From Azohydromonas aeria (GTDB lineage: Bacteria > Pseudomonadota > Gammaproteobacteria > Burkholderiales > Burkholderiaceae_C), in the NCBI RefSeq assembly GCF_009760915.1, contig NZ_VIDQ01000080.1, forward strand, positions 1 to 33,836: a stretch of 33,836 bases of DNA. The letters are read 5' to 3'. Both the position numbers and the translations under genes were made by a program. Each line of letters begins with the position of its first letter. Position 1 is the stretch's first letter. Below the pieces are notes generated by a model. It saw only the letters and a program-made list of their open reading frames with translations, ran no database searches and was not told where the DNA came from. Of this stretch, positions 1 to 8,257 are shown in pieces.

Positions 1-26
1 AACTCGGGCTGCGCCACGACTTCTGA
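1..26 (+). CDS. C-terminal end of a probable outer-membrane porin (partial)
   Basis: The frame from position 3 reads LGLRHDF followed by TGA at 24-26. A glycine-leucine-arginine-histidine stretch ending in phenylalanine is typical of the last beta strand of trimeric porins in Burkholderiales, where the terminal Phe is the BAM recognition signal. Only seven codons are visible, so this is an inference from the terminus alone. If right, a porin lies next to the benzoate uptake gene benK and converges with it. Confidence 0.35.
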
Positions 27-36
27 CGCTTGCACC

Positions 37-83
37 CCCGTGCCGGGCTTTCGGCATCGCCGCCATCGAGGCCCCGGCACGGG
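37..83. terminator. 11-bp perfect inverted repeat between convergent genes
   Basis: CCCGTGCCGGG at 37-47 and CCCGGCACGGG at 73-83 are exact reverse complements separated by 25 nt. They fill the 66-nt gap between the end of the porin-like frame and the stop of benK. There is no T-run next to either arm, so it is at best a weak intrinsic terminator. It may act as a shared 3' end structure for both convergent transcripts. Confidence 0.45.
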
Positions 84-92
84 ACGCGCGGC

Positions 93-1469
93 TCAGCCGC
101 GCTCGGCCGTGGCCGCCACCGGCGCCAGCCCGGCATTGACCCCCGGCTCGCCGTGCGGCTGCGCCGACGCCGAGCGGCCGTGCTTGATCATGGCCACGGC
201 CACCGCGGCGATCACCGCGGGGATCGCGATGGCGATGAAGTTCTGCTGCAGCGGCAGCGCCATGCCCACCAGCGCGCCGATCACGATCGGCGCCAGGATC
301 GCGCCGCTGCGGCCCACGCCCGAGGCGAAACCGATGCCGGTGGAGCGGACGGCCATCGGGTAGAACTGCCCGGCGTAGGCGTAGGTCACGATCTGCGTGC
401 CGATGGTGGAGGCACCAGCCAGGCCCACGACGAAGAACAGTGCCTCCGTCGGCATGGGCACGCCCAGCAGCGTGATCGACACGGCCGCCAGCACGTACAT
501 CGAGAACAATACCCACTTGATGTGGAAGCGGTCGGCCAGCCAGCCGCCGCCGACCGCGCCGATCATGGCGCCGAAGTTCAGCGTCAGCACGAAGGTCAGC
601 GCCGAGCCCAGGCTGTAGCCGGCGCCGGCCATCAGCTTGGTCAGCCAGGAGCTGAGCGCGTACACCATGAACAGGCACATGAAGAACGCGATCCAGAACA
701 TCACCGTGCTGAAACCGCGGCCGTCCTGGAACAGGTGGCGCACCGGCGCGCTGTCAGCCTTGTCCACGGCGGGCAGCGCGAAGCGGTCCGCCGCGGTGGG
801 GCGCAGGCCCGGGTCGAGCCTGGCGACGATGGCCTTGAGCTCCTCGTGGCGGCCCTGCTTGAGCAGGAAGGGCATCGACTCGGGCAGCGACTTCAGGATG
901 AACGGGATCAGCGCCACCGGCAGCACCGCGGCGAAGAAGACCGACTGCCAGCCCCAGCTCTCGATCAGGCCCTTGCCCAGCACCGCGGCGAGCATGCCGC
1001 CCACCGCGTAGCCGCTGAACATCAGCGTGACCATGGTCGAGCGCACCTTGCGCGGCGAGTACTCCGTCATCTGCGCCACGACGTTGGGCATCACCCCGCC
1101 GATGCCCAGGCCGGCCAGGAAGCGGGTGACGCTGAACGTCACCGGGTCGCTGGTCAGCCCCGCGGCCGCGGTGAACACGCTGAAGAGCACGATGCAGATG
1201 GCGATGGCCCAGCGCCGGCCGATGCGGTCGGCGATCGTGCCGAGGAAAATGGCGCCGAACATCATGCCGAACAGCGCCGAGCTGACCATGAAGCCGGCCT
1301 GCGTCGGGTCCACGCCCATCTGCTTCATGATCGACGGCAGCGCGATGCCGGCCACCGCCAGGTCGTAGCCATCGAAAATGATGATGAGCGCGCACCAGAA
1401 CAGCACCAGGCCGTGGAAGCGGTTGAAGCGGGCCTCGTCGGCCACCTTGTGTACGTCGATGGTTCTCAT
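93..1469 (-). CDS. benK: Benzoate/aromatic acid MFS transporter (AAHS family)
   Basis: A 458-residue major facilitator that probably imports benzoate with protons across the inner membrane. The N-terminal membrane segment contains FDGYDLAVAG, the DGxD-type signature of aromatic acid:H+ symporters such as BenK and PcaK. The MFS loop 2-3 motif follows as GTIADRIGRRWAI. Twelve hydrophobic segments can be traced to about residue 440, followed by a short charged tail. The start is supported by CAGGAGAC upstream. It is the last gene of the minus-strand cat-ben operon, 51 nt after benD, so its substrate is most likely benzoate. A 4-hydroxybenzoate or muconate transporter of the same family cannot be excluded by sequence alone. 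Confidence 0.88.
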   Translation of the reverse strand: MRTIDVHKVADEARFNRFHGLVLFWCALIIIFDGYDLAVAGIALPSIMKQMGVDPTQAGFMVSSALFGMMFGAIFLGTIADRIGRRWAIAICIVLFSVFTAAAGLTSDPVTFSVTRFLAGLGIGGVMPNVVAQMTEYSPRKVRSTMVTLMFSGYAVGGMLAAVLGKGLIESWGWQSVFFAAVLPVALIPFILKSLPESMPFLLKQGRHEELKAIVARLDPGLRPTAADRFALPAVDKADSAPVRHLFQDGRGFSTVMFWIAFFMCLFMVYALSSWLTKLMAGAGYSLGSALTFVLTLNFGAMIGAVGGGWLADRFHIKWVLFSMYVLAAVSITLLGVPMPTEALFFVVGLAGASTIGTQIVTYAYAGQFYPMAVRSTGIGFASGVGRSGAILAPIVIGALVGMALPLQQNFIAIAIPAVIAAVAVAMIKHGRSASAQPHGEPGVNAGLAPVAATAERG

Positions 1470-1520
1470 GTGTCGTCTCCTGGGGATCTGGTGTGTCGGG
1501 CGGTCGTGCAGCCGCGGGGC

Positions 1521-2297
1521 TCAGCCCAGGTCGCCGCCGCCCACGGGCAGCGTCACGCCGGTGATGTAGGCGGCCTCGTCGGAGGCCAGGAACAGGATCG
1601 CGCCCACCTGCTCGTCGATGGTCCCGTAGCGCTTCATCAGGCTCGACTGCACGGTCTGGTCCACGATCTGCTGGTACCAGGCCTTCTCCTGCTCGGTAGG
1701 CAGCTCGGTGTTGCGCGGGACGCGCCGCGGCGGCGCCTCGGTGCCGCCCGGGGCGGTGGCGTTGACGCGGATGCCGCGCTGCGCGTTCTCGAAGGCCAGG
1801 CAGGCCGTGAGCGCGTTCACGCCGCCCTTGGCCGCGCCATAGGGCACGCGGTTGACGCCGCGCGTGGCGATGGAAGACACGTTGACGATGGAACCGCTGC
1901 CCTGCTCCAGCATCACCGGCAGTGCCGCGTGGCAGCACCACAGCGTCGGGAACAGCGAGCGGCGCACCTCGGCCTCGATCTCGTGCTCGCGGTAGTGCTC
2001 GTAGGGCTTGGCCCAGATCGTGCCGCCGACGTTGTTGACGAGGATGTCCAGGCGGCCGAAGCGCTTGACCGTCTCGGCCATCACGCCTTCGGCGTCGGCG
2101 TTGCGCTCCAGGTCGGCGGTCAGCGTCAGCAGCCGCTCGGCCGCGCCGGGCAGCGCGCTGAGCTCGTGGACCAGTTCGGAGCGGTCCACCGCCGCGACGC
2201 GGCCGCCCTCTTCCAGCAGCCGCTCGACTACGCGCCGGCCGATGCCCTGCGCCGCGCCGGTGACGACGGCGACCTTGTTCTCGAAGCGAGATTTCAT
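1521..2297 (-). CDS. benD: 1,6-dihydroxycyclohexa-2,4-diene-1-carboxylate dehydrogenase
   Basis: A 258-residue short-chain dehydrogenase that oxidises and decarboxylates benzoate cis-diol to catechol with NAD+. The Rossmann motif GAAQGIG lies at residues 14-20, the NNVGG motif near 88-92, catalytic Ser at 141/142, and the YxxxK pair is Tyr153/Lys157. Length and its place after benABC fit BenD. It is followed 51 nt later by benK. Its leader differs from its neighbours: instead of CAGGAGAC there is only a weak AAGGT about 9 nt before the ATG. A dispersed repeat fills the gap to benC, suggesting the original leader was displaced and that benD and benK may be translated or transcribed less efficiently than benABC. 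Confidence 0.92.
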   Translation of the reverse strand: MKSRFENKVAVVTGAAQGIGRRVVERLLEEGGRVAAVDRSELVHELSALPGAAERLLTLTADLERNADAEGVMAETVKRFGRLDILVNNVGGTIWAKPYEHYREHEIEAEVRRSLFPTLWCCHAALPVMLEQGSGSIVNVSSIATRGVNRVPYGAAKGGVNALTACLAFENAQRGIRVNATAPGGTEAPPRRVPRNTELPTEQEKAWYQQIVDQTVQSSLMKRYGTIDEQVGAILFLASDEAAYITGVTLPVGGGDLG

Positions 2298-2317
2298 TGC
2301 AAAACTACCTTGTTCAA

Positions 2318-2442
2318 CCCGTTCGTCCTGAGGTATCGAAGGACGAATCCGACAGGCTCGGATGCCCGCACACGGTGCGGGCCGTTCACCCTTCGATACC
2401 TCAGGGCGAACGGGAAAGGGTTGTCCGTTGGATAAACCCGTT
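2318..2442 (-). repeat. Dispersed inverted-repeat element (copy 1) between benC and benD
   Basis: Arms at 2318-2342 and 2390-2414 are reverse complements at 24 of 25 positions and contain the core CTGAGGTATCGAAG. A central hairpin, GCCCGCAC and GTGCGGGC with a 3-nt loop, lies at 2364-2382. Read on the minus strand, the element begins 7 nt after the benC stop codon and continues with TTATCC and CGGACAACCC. The same string order occurs in copy 2 after the gnd stop codon near 32970. It could fold as a large RNA hairpin within the operon transcript and act as a processing, stabilising or attenuating element. Confidence 0.85.
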
Positions 2443-2447
2443 GCGTG

Positions 2448-3458
2448 TCAGGCGCTGGCGGCGAACTTCTCGTAATGGAAGCTGGCCGGCTTGACGCCGC
2501 ACTCGCGGATGAACCGGCTCACCGCCTCGACCATCGGCGGCGGGCCGCACAGGTAGACGTCCACCTCGCCGTCGTACAGGTGCGCCGGCTCGATGTGGTG
2601 GGTGACGTAGCCCTTCCTCGGCCAGGCGCTCTCCGGGCTGGCCACGCAGGCGGCGAAGGTGAAGTTGGGGATGCGCGCGGCGAAGTCCTCCAGCCTGTCC
2701 ATCTCCACCAGGTCGGCATCGGTGGTGACGCCGTAGACCAGGTGCAGCGGGTGCGGGCTGCCCTCGGCCGCGATCTTCTCCAGCATCGCGGTGAAGGGCG
2801 CCAGGCCCGTGCCGCCGGCCAGCAGCAGCAGCGGGCGCTCGATCTCGCGCAGGTAGAAGCTGCCCAGCGGGCCGGTGAGCGTCATGCGGTCGCCCGGCCG
2901 GGCCTGCCCCGTCAGGAAGCCGCTCATGAGCCCGCCGGGCACGTTGCGGATCAGGAACGACACCTCGCCGCCCTCGCGCACCAGCGAGCTGAAGGAGTAG
3001 GCCCGCGTCTGGTCGGTGCCCGGCACCTGCAGGTTCACGTACTGGCCCGGCAGGAAGGCGAGCTTGCCCAGCGACTCGTCCCTGAGCGTGAGCGAGATGG
3101 TGCTGGGCGAGAGCTGGCGCACCTCGCCGACGGCGGCTTCCAGCACGGCCCGCTGGGTGCGGCACACGGCCGAGGAGGCGGGCACCTGCACCACGCAGTT
3201 GCCGCGGGCGCGCATCTGGCAGGTGAGCACGTAGCCCCGGGCGGCCTCGTCCTCGCTGAGCGCGTCCTCGATGTACTCGCCCATCTCGTACTTCCCCGAC
3301 TCGGCGTGGCACTTGCAGGTGCCACAGGCGCCGTCGCGGCAGTCGAGCGGGATGTTGACGCCCTGGCGGTAGGCGGCGTCGGCCACGGTCTCGTTCGGGT
3401 TGGCCTCGATGAAGCGGGTGAGGCCGTCCTCGAAGCGAAGGGCAATCTGGTGGGGCAT
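2448..3458 (-). CDS. benC: Benzoate 1,2-dioxygenase electron transfer component (ferredoxin-reductase)
   Basis: A 336-residue iron-sulfur flavoprotein that passes electrons from NADH to the BenAB oxygenase. An N-terminal plant-type [2Fe-2S] ferredoxin domain has ligands Cys40, Cys45, Cys48 and Cys80 in CRDGACGTC and a later LTC. The FAD-binding motif RAYSFSS falls near residue 173 and the NAD-binding motif LLAGGTGLAPF near 235. The order ferredoxin-FAD-NAD is that of BenC and XylZ. A clean GCAGGAGAC precedes the ATG. It follows benB by 66 nt and is separated from benD by the dispersed repeat. Confidence 0.94.
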   Translation of the reverse strand: MPHQIALRFEDGLTRFIEANPNETVADAAYRQGVNIPLDCRDGACGTCKCHAESGKYEMGEYIEDALSEDEAARGYVLTCQMRARGNCVVQVPASSAVCRTQRAVLEAAVGEVRQLSPSTISLTLRDESLGKLAFLPGQYVNLQVPGTDQTRAYSFSSLVREGGEVSFLIRNVPGGLMSGFLTGQARPGDRMTLTGPLGSFYLREIERPLLLLAGGTGLAPFTAMLEKIAAEGSPHPLHLVYGVTTDADLVEMDRLEDFAARIPNFTFAACVASPESAWPRKGYVTHHIEPAHLYDGEVDVYLCGPPPMVEAVSRFIRECGVKPASFHYEKFAASA

Positions 3459-3524
3459 GGGGTGTCTCCTGCGCGCAGTCCCTGGAAAGCGCCCTGGCGG
3501 CGGGCACTTTTCCGGGTCGCTGTC

Positions 3525-4010
3525 TCAGATGTGATAGACGTCCACCACGTGGTGGATGTAATCGTTCTTCAGCACCACGACCTTGCGCCGGATAAGCGGC
3601 TGGCCGCTGGTGAGGTCCAGCGTGTAGTGGCTGGTGCCGAAGTAGCTGTCCGTCGTGTGGTAGCGGTAGCTCAGCGTGTGCCAGTTGAAGCGCACCACCA
3701 GCTGCTCGCCCTGCCGCGACACGATCTCCACGTTGTGGATGTTGTGCCCGGTGCGGGGCTCGGGCGTGCTGGCCGCCGAGCGCTCGGTCTTGATGCGAAA
3801 GACCCGGTCCTCCAGCCCGCCCTTGTTGGGGTAGTAGATCAGCGAGATCTCGCGCTGCGGGTCGCGCGTGAGCTCGTCGTCGTCGTCCCAGCTGGGCATC
3901 CAGAATTCGGCCTCGGCGTGGTAGCAAGCCAGCCACTCGTCCCACTGGCGGTCGTCGAGCAGCCGGGCCTCGCGGTACAGGAAGGCCTGCACCTGTTCGA
4001 TGGTCATCAT
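3525..4010 (-). CDS. benB: Benzoate 1,2-dioxygenase small (beta) subunit
   Basis: A 161-residue ring-hydroxylating dioxygenase beta subunit with a cystatin/NTF2-like fold, having a structural role in the alpha3beta3 oxygenase with BenA. Typical blocks are FLYREARLLDDRQWDEWL at residues 11-28, YHAEAEFWMP after it, and a C-terminal RRKVVVLKNDYI. Two adjacent ATGs open the frame (4008-4010 and 4005-4007). AAGGAGA 8 nt before the first favours 4010, while the second would give 160 residues. The gene begins 14 nt after the benA stop, so the subunits are co-translated. Confidence 0.94.
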   Translation of the reverse strand: MMTIEQVQAFLYREARLLDDRQWDEWLACYHAEAEFWMPSWDDDDELTRDPQREISLIYYPNKGGLEDRVFRIKTERSAASTPEPRTGHNIHNVEIVSRQGEQLVVRFNWHTLSYRYHTTDSYFGTSHYTLDLTSGQPLIRRKVVVLKNDYIHHVVDVYHI

Positions 4011-4024
4011 GGTCCCTGTCTCCT

Positions 4025-5440
4025 TCAGGCGTGGTCGCAGGCGTGGTTGTGTCCGCACACGACGTGCTCGACGCCGGCGGCCCGGCGCGCCTCCTCGGTT
4101 TCGATGGCGCGGCGCATGGTCTGCAGCCAGTAGCGGTGCTGCTCGGTGTAGAGGCCCTCGTCCTCGGTCTTCACGCCCGACAGCAGCGGGTTCAGGCCGA
4201 TCTCCAGGGCGGCGGCGTCCGGGCCGTGGACCCACTGCGTGGCGCCGCGGCACATGTCGTTCCACTCCAGCGCGATGCCGGCGTAGCCATGCTGGCAGGC
4301 GCGGAACTCCTCCAGGTCGTCGGGCGTGGCCATGCCCGTGGCGTTGAAGAAGTCCTCGTACTGGCGGATGCGCCGCGCGCGCGCCTCGGGAGCCTCGCCC
4401 TTCGGCGCGATGCAGTAGATGGTGACCTCGGTCTTGTCCACGGCGATGGGGCGCAGCACGCGAATCTGCGAGCTGAACTGGTCCATCAGGTAGACGTTGG
4501 GGTAGAGGCACAGGTTGCGCGAGTGGCCGATCATCCAGTCGGCCTTGGCCTGGCCGTGCTGCGCGACGAGCTGGTCGCGGATCGGGTAGGCCGGGCGGTC
4601 CTCGGGGTTGGCCCACTTGGTCCACAGCAGCATGTGGCCATGCTCGAAGGCGTAGAAGCCGCCGCCCTGCTTGGCCCAGCTGCCCGCGTCCATGGCCTTG
4701 ATGCAGTCGCCCGCGGCGGCCTGCTTGCGCTGGTTCGTGGTGGCCGCGTAGTTCCAGTGCACGGAGCTGACGTGGTAGCCGTCGGCGCCGTTCTCGGCCT
4801 GCAGCTTCCAGTTGCCGTCGAAGGTGTAGGTGGACGAGCCGCGCAGCACCTCCAGCCCTTCGGGCGACTGGTCCACGATCATGTCGATGATCCGGGTGGA
4901 CTCGCCCAGGAACTCGGTCAGCGGCGGCACGTCGGGGTTGAGGCTGCCGAACAGGAAGCCGCGGTAGCTTTCGAAGCGCGCGACTTTCTTCAGGTCGTGG
5001 CTGCCGTCCTTGTTGAAGCTCTCGGGGTAGCCGGCGCCGCTGGCGTCCTTGACCTTGAGCAGCTTGCCGGAGTTGCTGAAGGTCCAGCCGTGGAAGGTGC
5101 AGGTGAAGCTGGCCTTGTTGCCCTTCTTGTGGCGGCACAGCGTGGCGCCGCGGTGCGAGCAGGCGTTGATGATCGCGTTGAGCTCGCCGGCCTTGTTGCG
5201 CGTGATGACGATGGGCTGGCGGCCGATGTAGGTCGTGAAGTAGTCGTTCGGATTCGGGATCTGGCTCTCGTGGGCCAGGTAGATCCAGTTGCCCTCGAAG
5301 ATGTGCTTCATCTCCAGGTCGAACAGGGCGGGGTCGGTGAAGGCGCTGCGGTGCAGGCGGTAGACGTGCCGGTCGGCGTCCTCGACCAGCATGCCGGCCA
5401 GGCGCTGCTTGACGCCGTCGAGGGATGCGGAAGTGCTCAT
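4025..5440 (-). CDS. benA: Benzoate 1,2-dioxygenase large (alpha) subunit
   Basis: A 471-residue Rieske non-heme iron oxygenase alpha subunit that dihydroxylates benzoate at C1-C2 to the cis-diol carboxylate. The Rieske cluster ligands are Cys94-x-His96 and Cys114-x2-His117. The catalytic iron motif DGYHVSSVH gives His223 and His228, with Asp220 as the likely bridge between centres. An in-frame ATG lies 12 nt upstream (5452), but the GGAGAC ribosome site falls between it and the ATG at 5440, so 5440 is chosen. BenB follows after 14 nt. The 138-nt gap to catA is the longest in the operon apart from the repeat-filled one, and I see no convincing promoter in it. A toluate dioxygenase specificity is possible. 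Confidence 0.95.
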   Translation of the reverse strand: MSTSASLDGVKQRLAGMLVEDADRHVYRLHRSAFTDPALFDLEMKHIFEGNWIYLAHESQIPNPNDYFTTYIGRQPIVITRNKAGELNAIINACSHRGATLCRHKKGNKASFTCTFHGWTFSNSGKLLKVKDASGAGYPESFNKDGSHDLKKVARFESYRGFLFGSLNPDVPPLTEFLGESTRIIDMIVDQSPEGLEVLRGSSTYTFDGNWKLQAENGADGYHVSSVHWNYAATTNQRKQAAAGDCIKAMDAGSWAKQGGGFYAFEHGHMLLWTKWANPEDRPAYPIRDQLVAQHGQAKADWMIGHSRNLCLYPNVYLMDQFSSQIRVLRPIAVDKTEVTIYCIAPKGEAPEARARRIRQYEDFFNATGMATPDDLEEFRACQHGYAGIALEWNDMCRGATQWVHGPDAAALEIGLNPLLSGVKTEDEGLYTEQHRYWLQTMRRAIETEEARRAAGVEHVVCGHNHACDHA

Positions 5441-5578
5441 GCTTGTCTCCATGCCCGCTCACGCGGGCCACGTTGGGCAAGGCTTCGCCCGGCCCGGGCA
5501 CGCGGTGGTGCCGGGGGGAGAAGGCTGTTCGGGGAAGGTGGGCACCGCGCGGAGGGCGGCGGTGCCGGGCTCAGGGCG

Positions 5579-6493
5579 TCAGGCGGCGGCGCGCGGACGG
5601 TTGAAGTCCGTGGCCGGGACGCTGGGCTTGTCGTCGTGCAGCGTGAAGTCGAAGCGGATCTCGTAGAACGGCTTGTCCACGCCCAGCGCCTGCATCGCGG
5701 CGCGGTCGTTGTTGCTGTGCACCGGCGGCACCAGGCCGTCGCGCGTGCCGAAGGCGAAGTCGTCCCACAGGTGCGGATCGTTCTCGATGTTGATCTGCGT
5801 GGTCAGCTTGCGCTTGCCCGGGGCGGTGACGAAGAAGTGGATGTGCGCCGGGCGGTGGCCGTGGCGGCCGAGCTGCTGCAGCAGCCGGTCGGTGGCGCCG
5901 CCCGGGGGCACGCTGTAGCCCACCGGCATGACGCTGCGGAACTTGTAGCGGCCCTGCGCGTCGGTCACGATCGTGCGGCGCAGGTTGAAGTCGCTCTGGC
6001 TCTTGTCGAAGTAGGAGTAGTTGCCCAGGTTGTTGGCATGCCAGACCTCGACCTTGGCTCCCGCGACGGGATGGCCGTCGGCGCTGCGCACCACGCCCTG
6101 CATCACCACCACCTCGCCCGGCGTATTGCCGTCGTCCAGGCGCGCCTCGCCTTGCGCCACCGGGGCGCCGGCCACGTACAGCGGGCCCTCGATGGTGCGC
6201 GGCGTGCCGCCCTTGAGGCCGGCGCGGGCCTCGGCCTCGTCCATGCGCAGGTCCAGGAAGTGCTCCAGGCCGATGCCCGGCACGATCAGGCCCAGCTCGC
6301 CGTTGCGGCCCGCATCGCCCAGGTAGTTCAGGCCGGCCCAGAACTCTTCGGGCGTGATGTCCAGGTCCTCGATGGCGAGCATCAGGTCGCGCACCAGGCG
6401 GTGCACGATGAGCTTGACGCGGGCATTGCCCTCGCCGACGACGCCGGTCTTCTCGAAGCGGTCCAGCAGCTGGTCGATGGTCTTGGTGTCCAT
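5579..6493 (-). CDS. catA: Catechol 1,2-dioxygenase
   Basis: A 304-residue intradiol ring-cleavage dioxygenase that opens catechol to cis,cis-muconate using non-heme Fe(III). Iron ligands are visible as Tyr159 (GNYSYFD), Tyr193 (PVGYSVP), His217 and His219 (HRPAHIHF). The N-terminal 100 residues form the helical dimerisation domain typical of CatA and absent from protocatechuate dioxygenase subunits. CGAGGAGAC precedes the ATG. It lies between catC (66 nt upstream) and benA, giving the order catBCA-benABCDK, which lets a single transcript carry benzoate to muconolactone metabolism. Confidence 0.95.
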   Translation of the reverse strand: MDTKTIDQLLDRFEKTGVVGEGNARVKLIVHRLVRDLMLAIEDLDITPEEFWAGLNYLGDAGRNGELGLIVPGIGLEHFLDLRMDEAEARAGLKGGTPRTIEGPLYVAGAPVAQGEARLDDGNTPGEVVVMQGVVRSADGHPVAGAKVEVWHANNLGNYSYFDKSQSDFNLRRTIVTDAQGRYKFRSVMPVGYSVPPGGATDRLLQQLGRHGHRPAHIHFFVTAPGKRKLTTQINIENDPHLWDDFAFGTRDGLVPPVHSNNDRAAMQALGVDKPFYEIRFDFTLHDDKPSVPATDFNRPRAAA

Positions 6494-6559
6494 GGTTGTC
6501 TCCTCGTCAGAGGTGTGTGAAGAAGGGGTGGAAGGGCCTGCCCGGCGGGCGCCGGGGGT

Positions 6560-6850
6560 TCAGCGGTCGTCGTCGTGGATCGACGAGGGGTGGCGGCACA
6601 GCGCCGTCACCTCGACCTGCATGAAGGGGAACAGCGGCAGCGTCGAGAGCACCTGGTGCAGCTCGTCGGCGCTGGCCACGTCGAAGACGCTGACGTTCGC
6701 GTAGCGGCCGGCCACGCGCCAGAGGTGGCGCCACGTGCCGTCGCGCTGCAGCTGCTGCGCGCGCTCGCGCTCGGTCTGCTTGAGCGCCTCGGCCTTGTCG
6801 GCGGGCATGTCGTGCGGCAGCCGCACGTCCATACGGACCTGGAACAGCAT
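6560..6850 (-). CDS. catC: Muconolactone delta-isomerase
   Basis: A 96-residue protein, the normal size of the decameric muconolactone isomerase, which shifts the double bond of muconolactone to give 3-oxoadipate enol-lactone. The family opening MLFQVRMDVRLPHDMP and the block ERERAQQLQRDGTWRHLWRV are present, followed by LSTLPLFPFM near residues 68-77. CCAGGAGAC stands before the ATG. It starts 50 nt after the catB stop and precedes catA by 66 nt. Confidence 0.95.
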   Translation of the reverse strand: MLFQVRMDVRLPHDMPADKAEALKQTERERAQQLQRDGTWRHLWRVAGRYANVSVFDVASADELHQVLSTLPLFPFMQVEVTALCRHPSSIHDDDR

Positions 6851-6900
6851 GGTTCGTCTCCTGGGTTAATGTCGGGTCGGGGTTGCCTGCGCAACCGGGA

Positions 6901-8028
6901 TCAGCGGCCGCGGCGCAGCCGCGCGACCTTGTCCTCGTCGATGTCGATGCCCAGTCCGGGCGTGGTGGGGATCTGCAGCGAGAAATCGCGGTAGGCCAGC
7001 GGCTCGCGCAGGATCTCCTCGGTCAGCAGCAGCGGGCCGAACAGCTCGGTGCCCCAGGCCAGCTCGCCAAAGGTGCTGAAGATCTGCGCCGAGGCCATGG
7101 TGCCCACGGCACCTTCGAGCATCGTGCCGCCGTAGAGCCCGACGTGGGCCGCCTGCGCGATGGCCGCGACCTGCGCCGCGCCGTGCAGGCCGCCGGACTG
7201 GTTGATCTTCACGGCGAAGACGTCGGCCGCGCCCAGGCTCGCCACCTCGAAGGCGTCGCGCGGGCCGTGCAGCGCCTCGTCGGCCATGACCGGCAGGATG
7301 TTGGCCTGCGTCAGCCGCTGCAGGCCCGCCTTGTCGCCGGCGGCGATGGGCTGCTCGACCAGGTCGATGCCCGCGTCGGCCAGCATGCGCATGCCTTCGA
7401 GCGCCTGCGGCACCGACCAGGCCTGGTTGGCGTCGATGCGCACGCTGGCCATGTCGCCCAGCGCCCGCTTGATGGCGGCCACGTGCGCCACGTCGTCCTT
7501 CACCGCGCGCAGGCCGATCTTGAGCTTGAAGACGTTGTGGCGGCGCAGCTCCAGCACGCGCTCGGCCTCGGCGATGTCGCGCCGGGTGTCGCCGCTGGCC
7601 AGCGTCCAGGCCACGGGGATGCTGTCGCGCACCCGGCCCCCGAAGAGCTCGCTCAGCGGCACGCTCAGGCGCCGCGCCTGGCCGTCGTACAGGGCGGTCT
7701 CGACGGCGCACTTGCCGAAGCGGTTGCCCTGGACACTGCCGCGCAGGCGCGCCATCAGCCGCGCCACGGCGCGCGGGTCCTGGCCCACGAGCAGCGGCGC
7801 CACGTAGGTGTCGAGGTTGACCTGGATGCTCTCCGGGCTCTCCTCGCCGTAGGCCAGCCCGCCGATGGTGGTGCCCTCGCCCCAGCCGACGATGCCGTCG
7901 CTGGACTCGATGCGCACCAGCACCAGCGTCTGGTGGTTCATCGTCGCCACCGACAGCTTGTGCGGCCGGATCGTGGGCACGTCCACCAGCAGCGTCTCGA
8001 CCGAGAGAATCTTCAATTGGGAAGTCAT
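6901..8028 (-). CDS. catB: Muconate cycloisomerase
   Basis: A 375-residue enolase-superfamily enzyme that lactonises cis,cis-muconate to muconolactone. The KxK base pair is Lys168/Lys170 (FKLKIGL). Metal ligands are Asp199 (RIDANQAW), Glu225 (VEQPIA) and Asp250 (MADEAL). The opposite-face Lys274 (AVKINQSGG) and Glu305 (GTMLEGA) are present. The open frame extends upstream to 8154, but homology begins at MTSQLKILSV, so the ATG at 8028 is chosen. Its ribosome site (AAAGAG) differs from the GGAGAC used elsewhere in the operon. It is the first gene of the cat-ben operon, divergent from the LysR gene across 229 nt holding a LysR box and a palindrome. Confidence 0.95.
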   Translation of the reverse strand: MTSQLKILSVETLLVDVPTIRPHKLSVATMNHQTLVLVRIESSDGIVGWGEGTTIGGLAYGEESPESIQVNLDTYVAPLLVGQDPRAVARLMARLRGSVQGNRFGKCAVETALYDGQARRLSVPLSELFGGRVRDSIPVAWTLASGDTRRDIAEAERVLELRRHNVFKLKIGLRAVKDDVAHVAAIKRALGDMASVRIDANQAWSVPQALEGMRMLADAGIDLVEQPIAAGDKAGLQRLTQANILPVMADEALHGPRDAFEVASLGAADVFAVKINQSGGLHGAAQVAAIAQAAHVGLYGGTMLEGAVGTMASAQIFSTFGELAWGTELFGPLLLTEEILREPLAYRDFSLQIPTTPGLGIDIDEDKVARLRRGR

Positions 8029-8139
8029 GCTGAAACTCTTTTTCCGTCCAATTCCCGCCCCACGCCGCGAAAATATCCGCGCGCACCGGTCGGGTTTGAT
8101 GTGAAACCAGGAAAAGCCTGGACCGCTTTTGTCGGGGTC

Positions 8140-8169
8140 ATTCGTTTCCAGCACTTGCCGGAAATGAAT
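8140..8169. promoter_or_regulatory. Imperfect palindrome in the catB-catR intergenic region
   Basis: ATTCGTTTCC at 8140-8149 and GGAAATGAAT at 8160-8169 are reverse complements at 9 of 10 positions with a 10-nt spacer. It lies 112 nt upstream of the catB start, between it and the LysR box at 8240-8254. It could be an activator or repressor site, or a second binding region. No match to a named operator is claimed. Confidence 0.4.
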
Positions 8170-8239
8170 ATCAGCCTTGAATGCCGTGAATGGTAGGCAG
8201 CGCCTTGCCGGCAGTCCAAGACGGTTTTAGACTGGTTTC

Positions 8240-8254
8240 ATACCTTCAAGGCAT
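8240..8254. promoter_or_regulatory. Putative CatR/BenM operator (ATAC-N7-GCAT)
   Basis: ATACCTTCAAGGCAT fits the T-N11-A LysR box and differs by one base from the ATAC-N7-GTAT half-site pair known for BenM and CatM. It ends 3 nt before the catR ATG, and its AAGG doubles as the catR ribosome binding site. A protein bound here would both autorepress catR and sit 212 nt upstream of the catB start. An almost identical box lies at 11122-11136. Confidence 0.6.
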
Positions 8255-8257
8255 CAA

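Noticed and set aside
30..2435. An 801-codon plus-strand open frame across the benK-benD region
   Set aside because: It is the antisense shadow of benK and benD in high-GC DNA; it is rich in Arg, His and Ala and has no recognisable domain, while the minus strand carries clear families.
5441..5578. Internal promoter or terminator between catA and benA
   Set aside because: Only short GC-rich mirrored strings are present, with no T-run and no -35/-10 pair.
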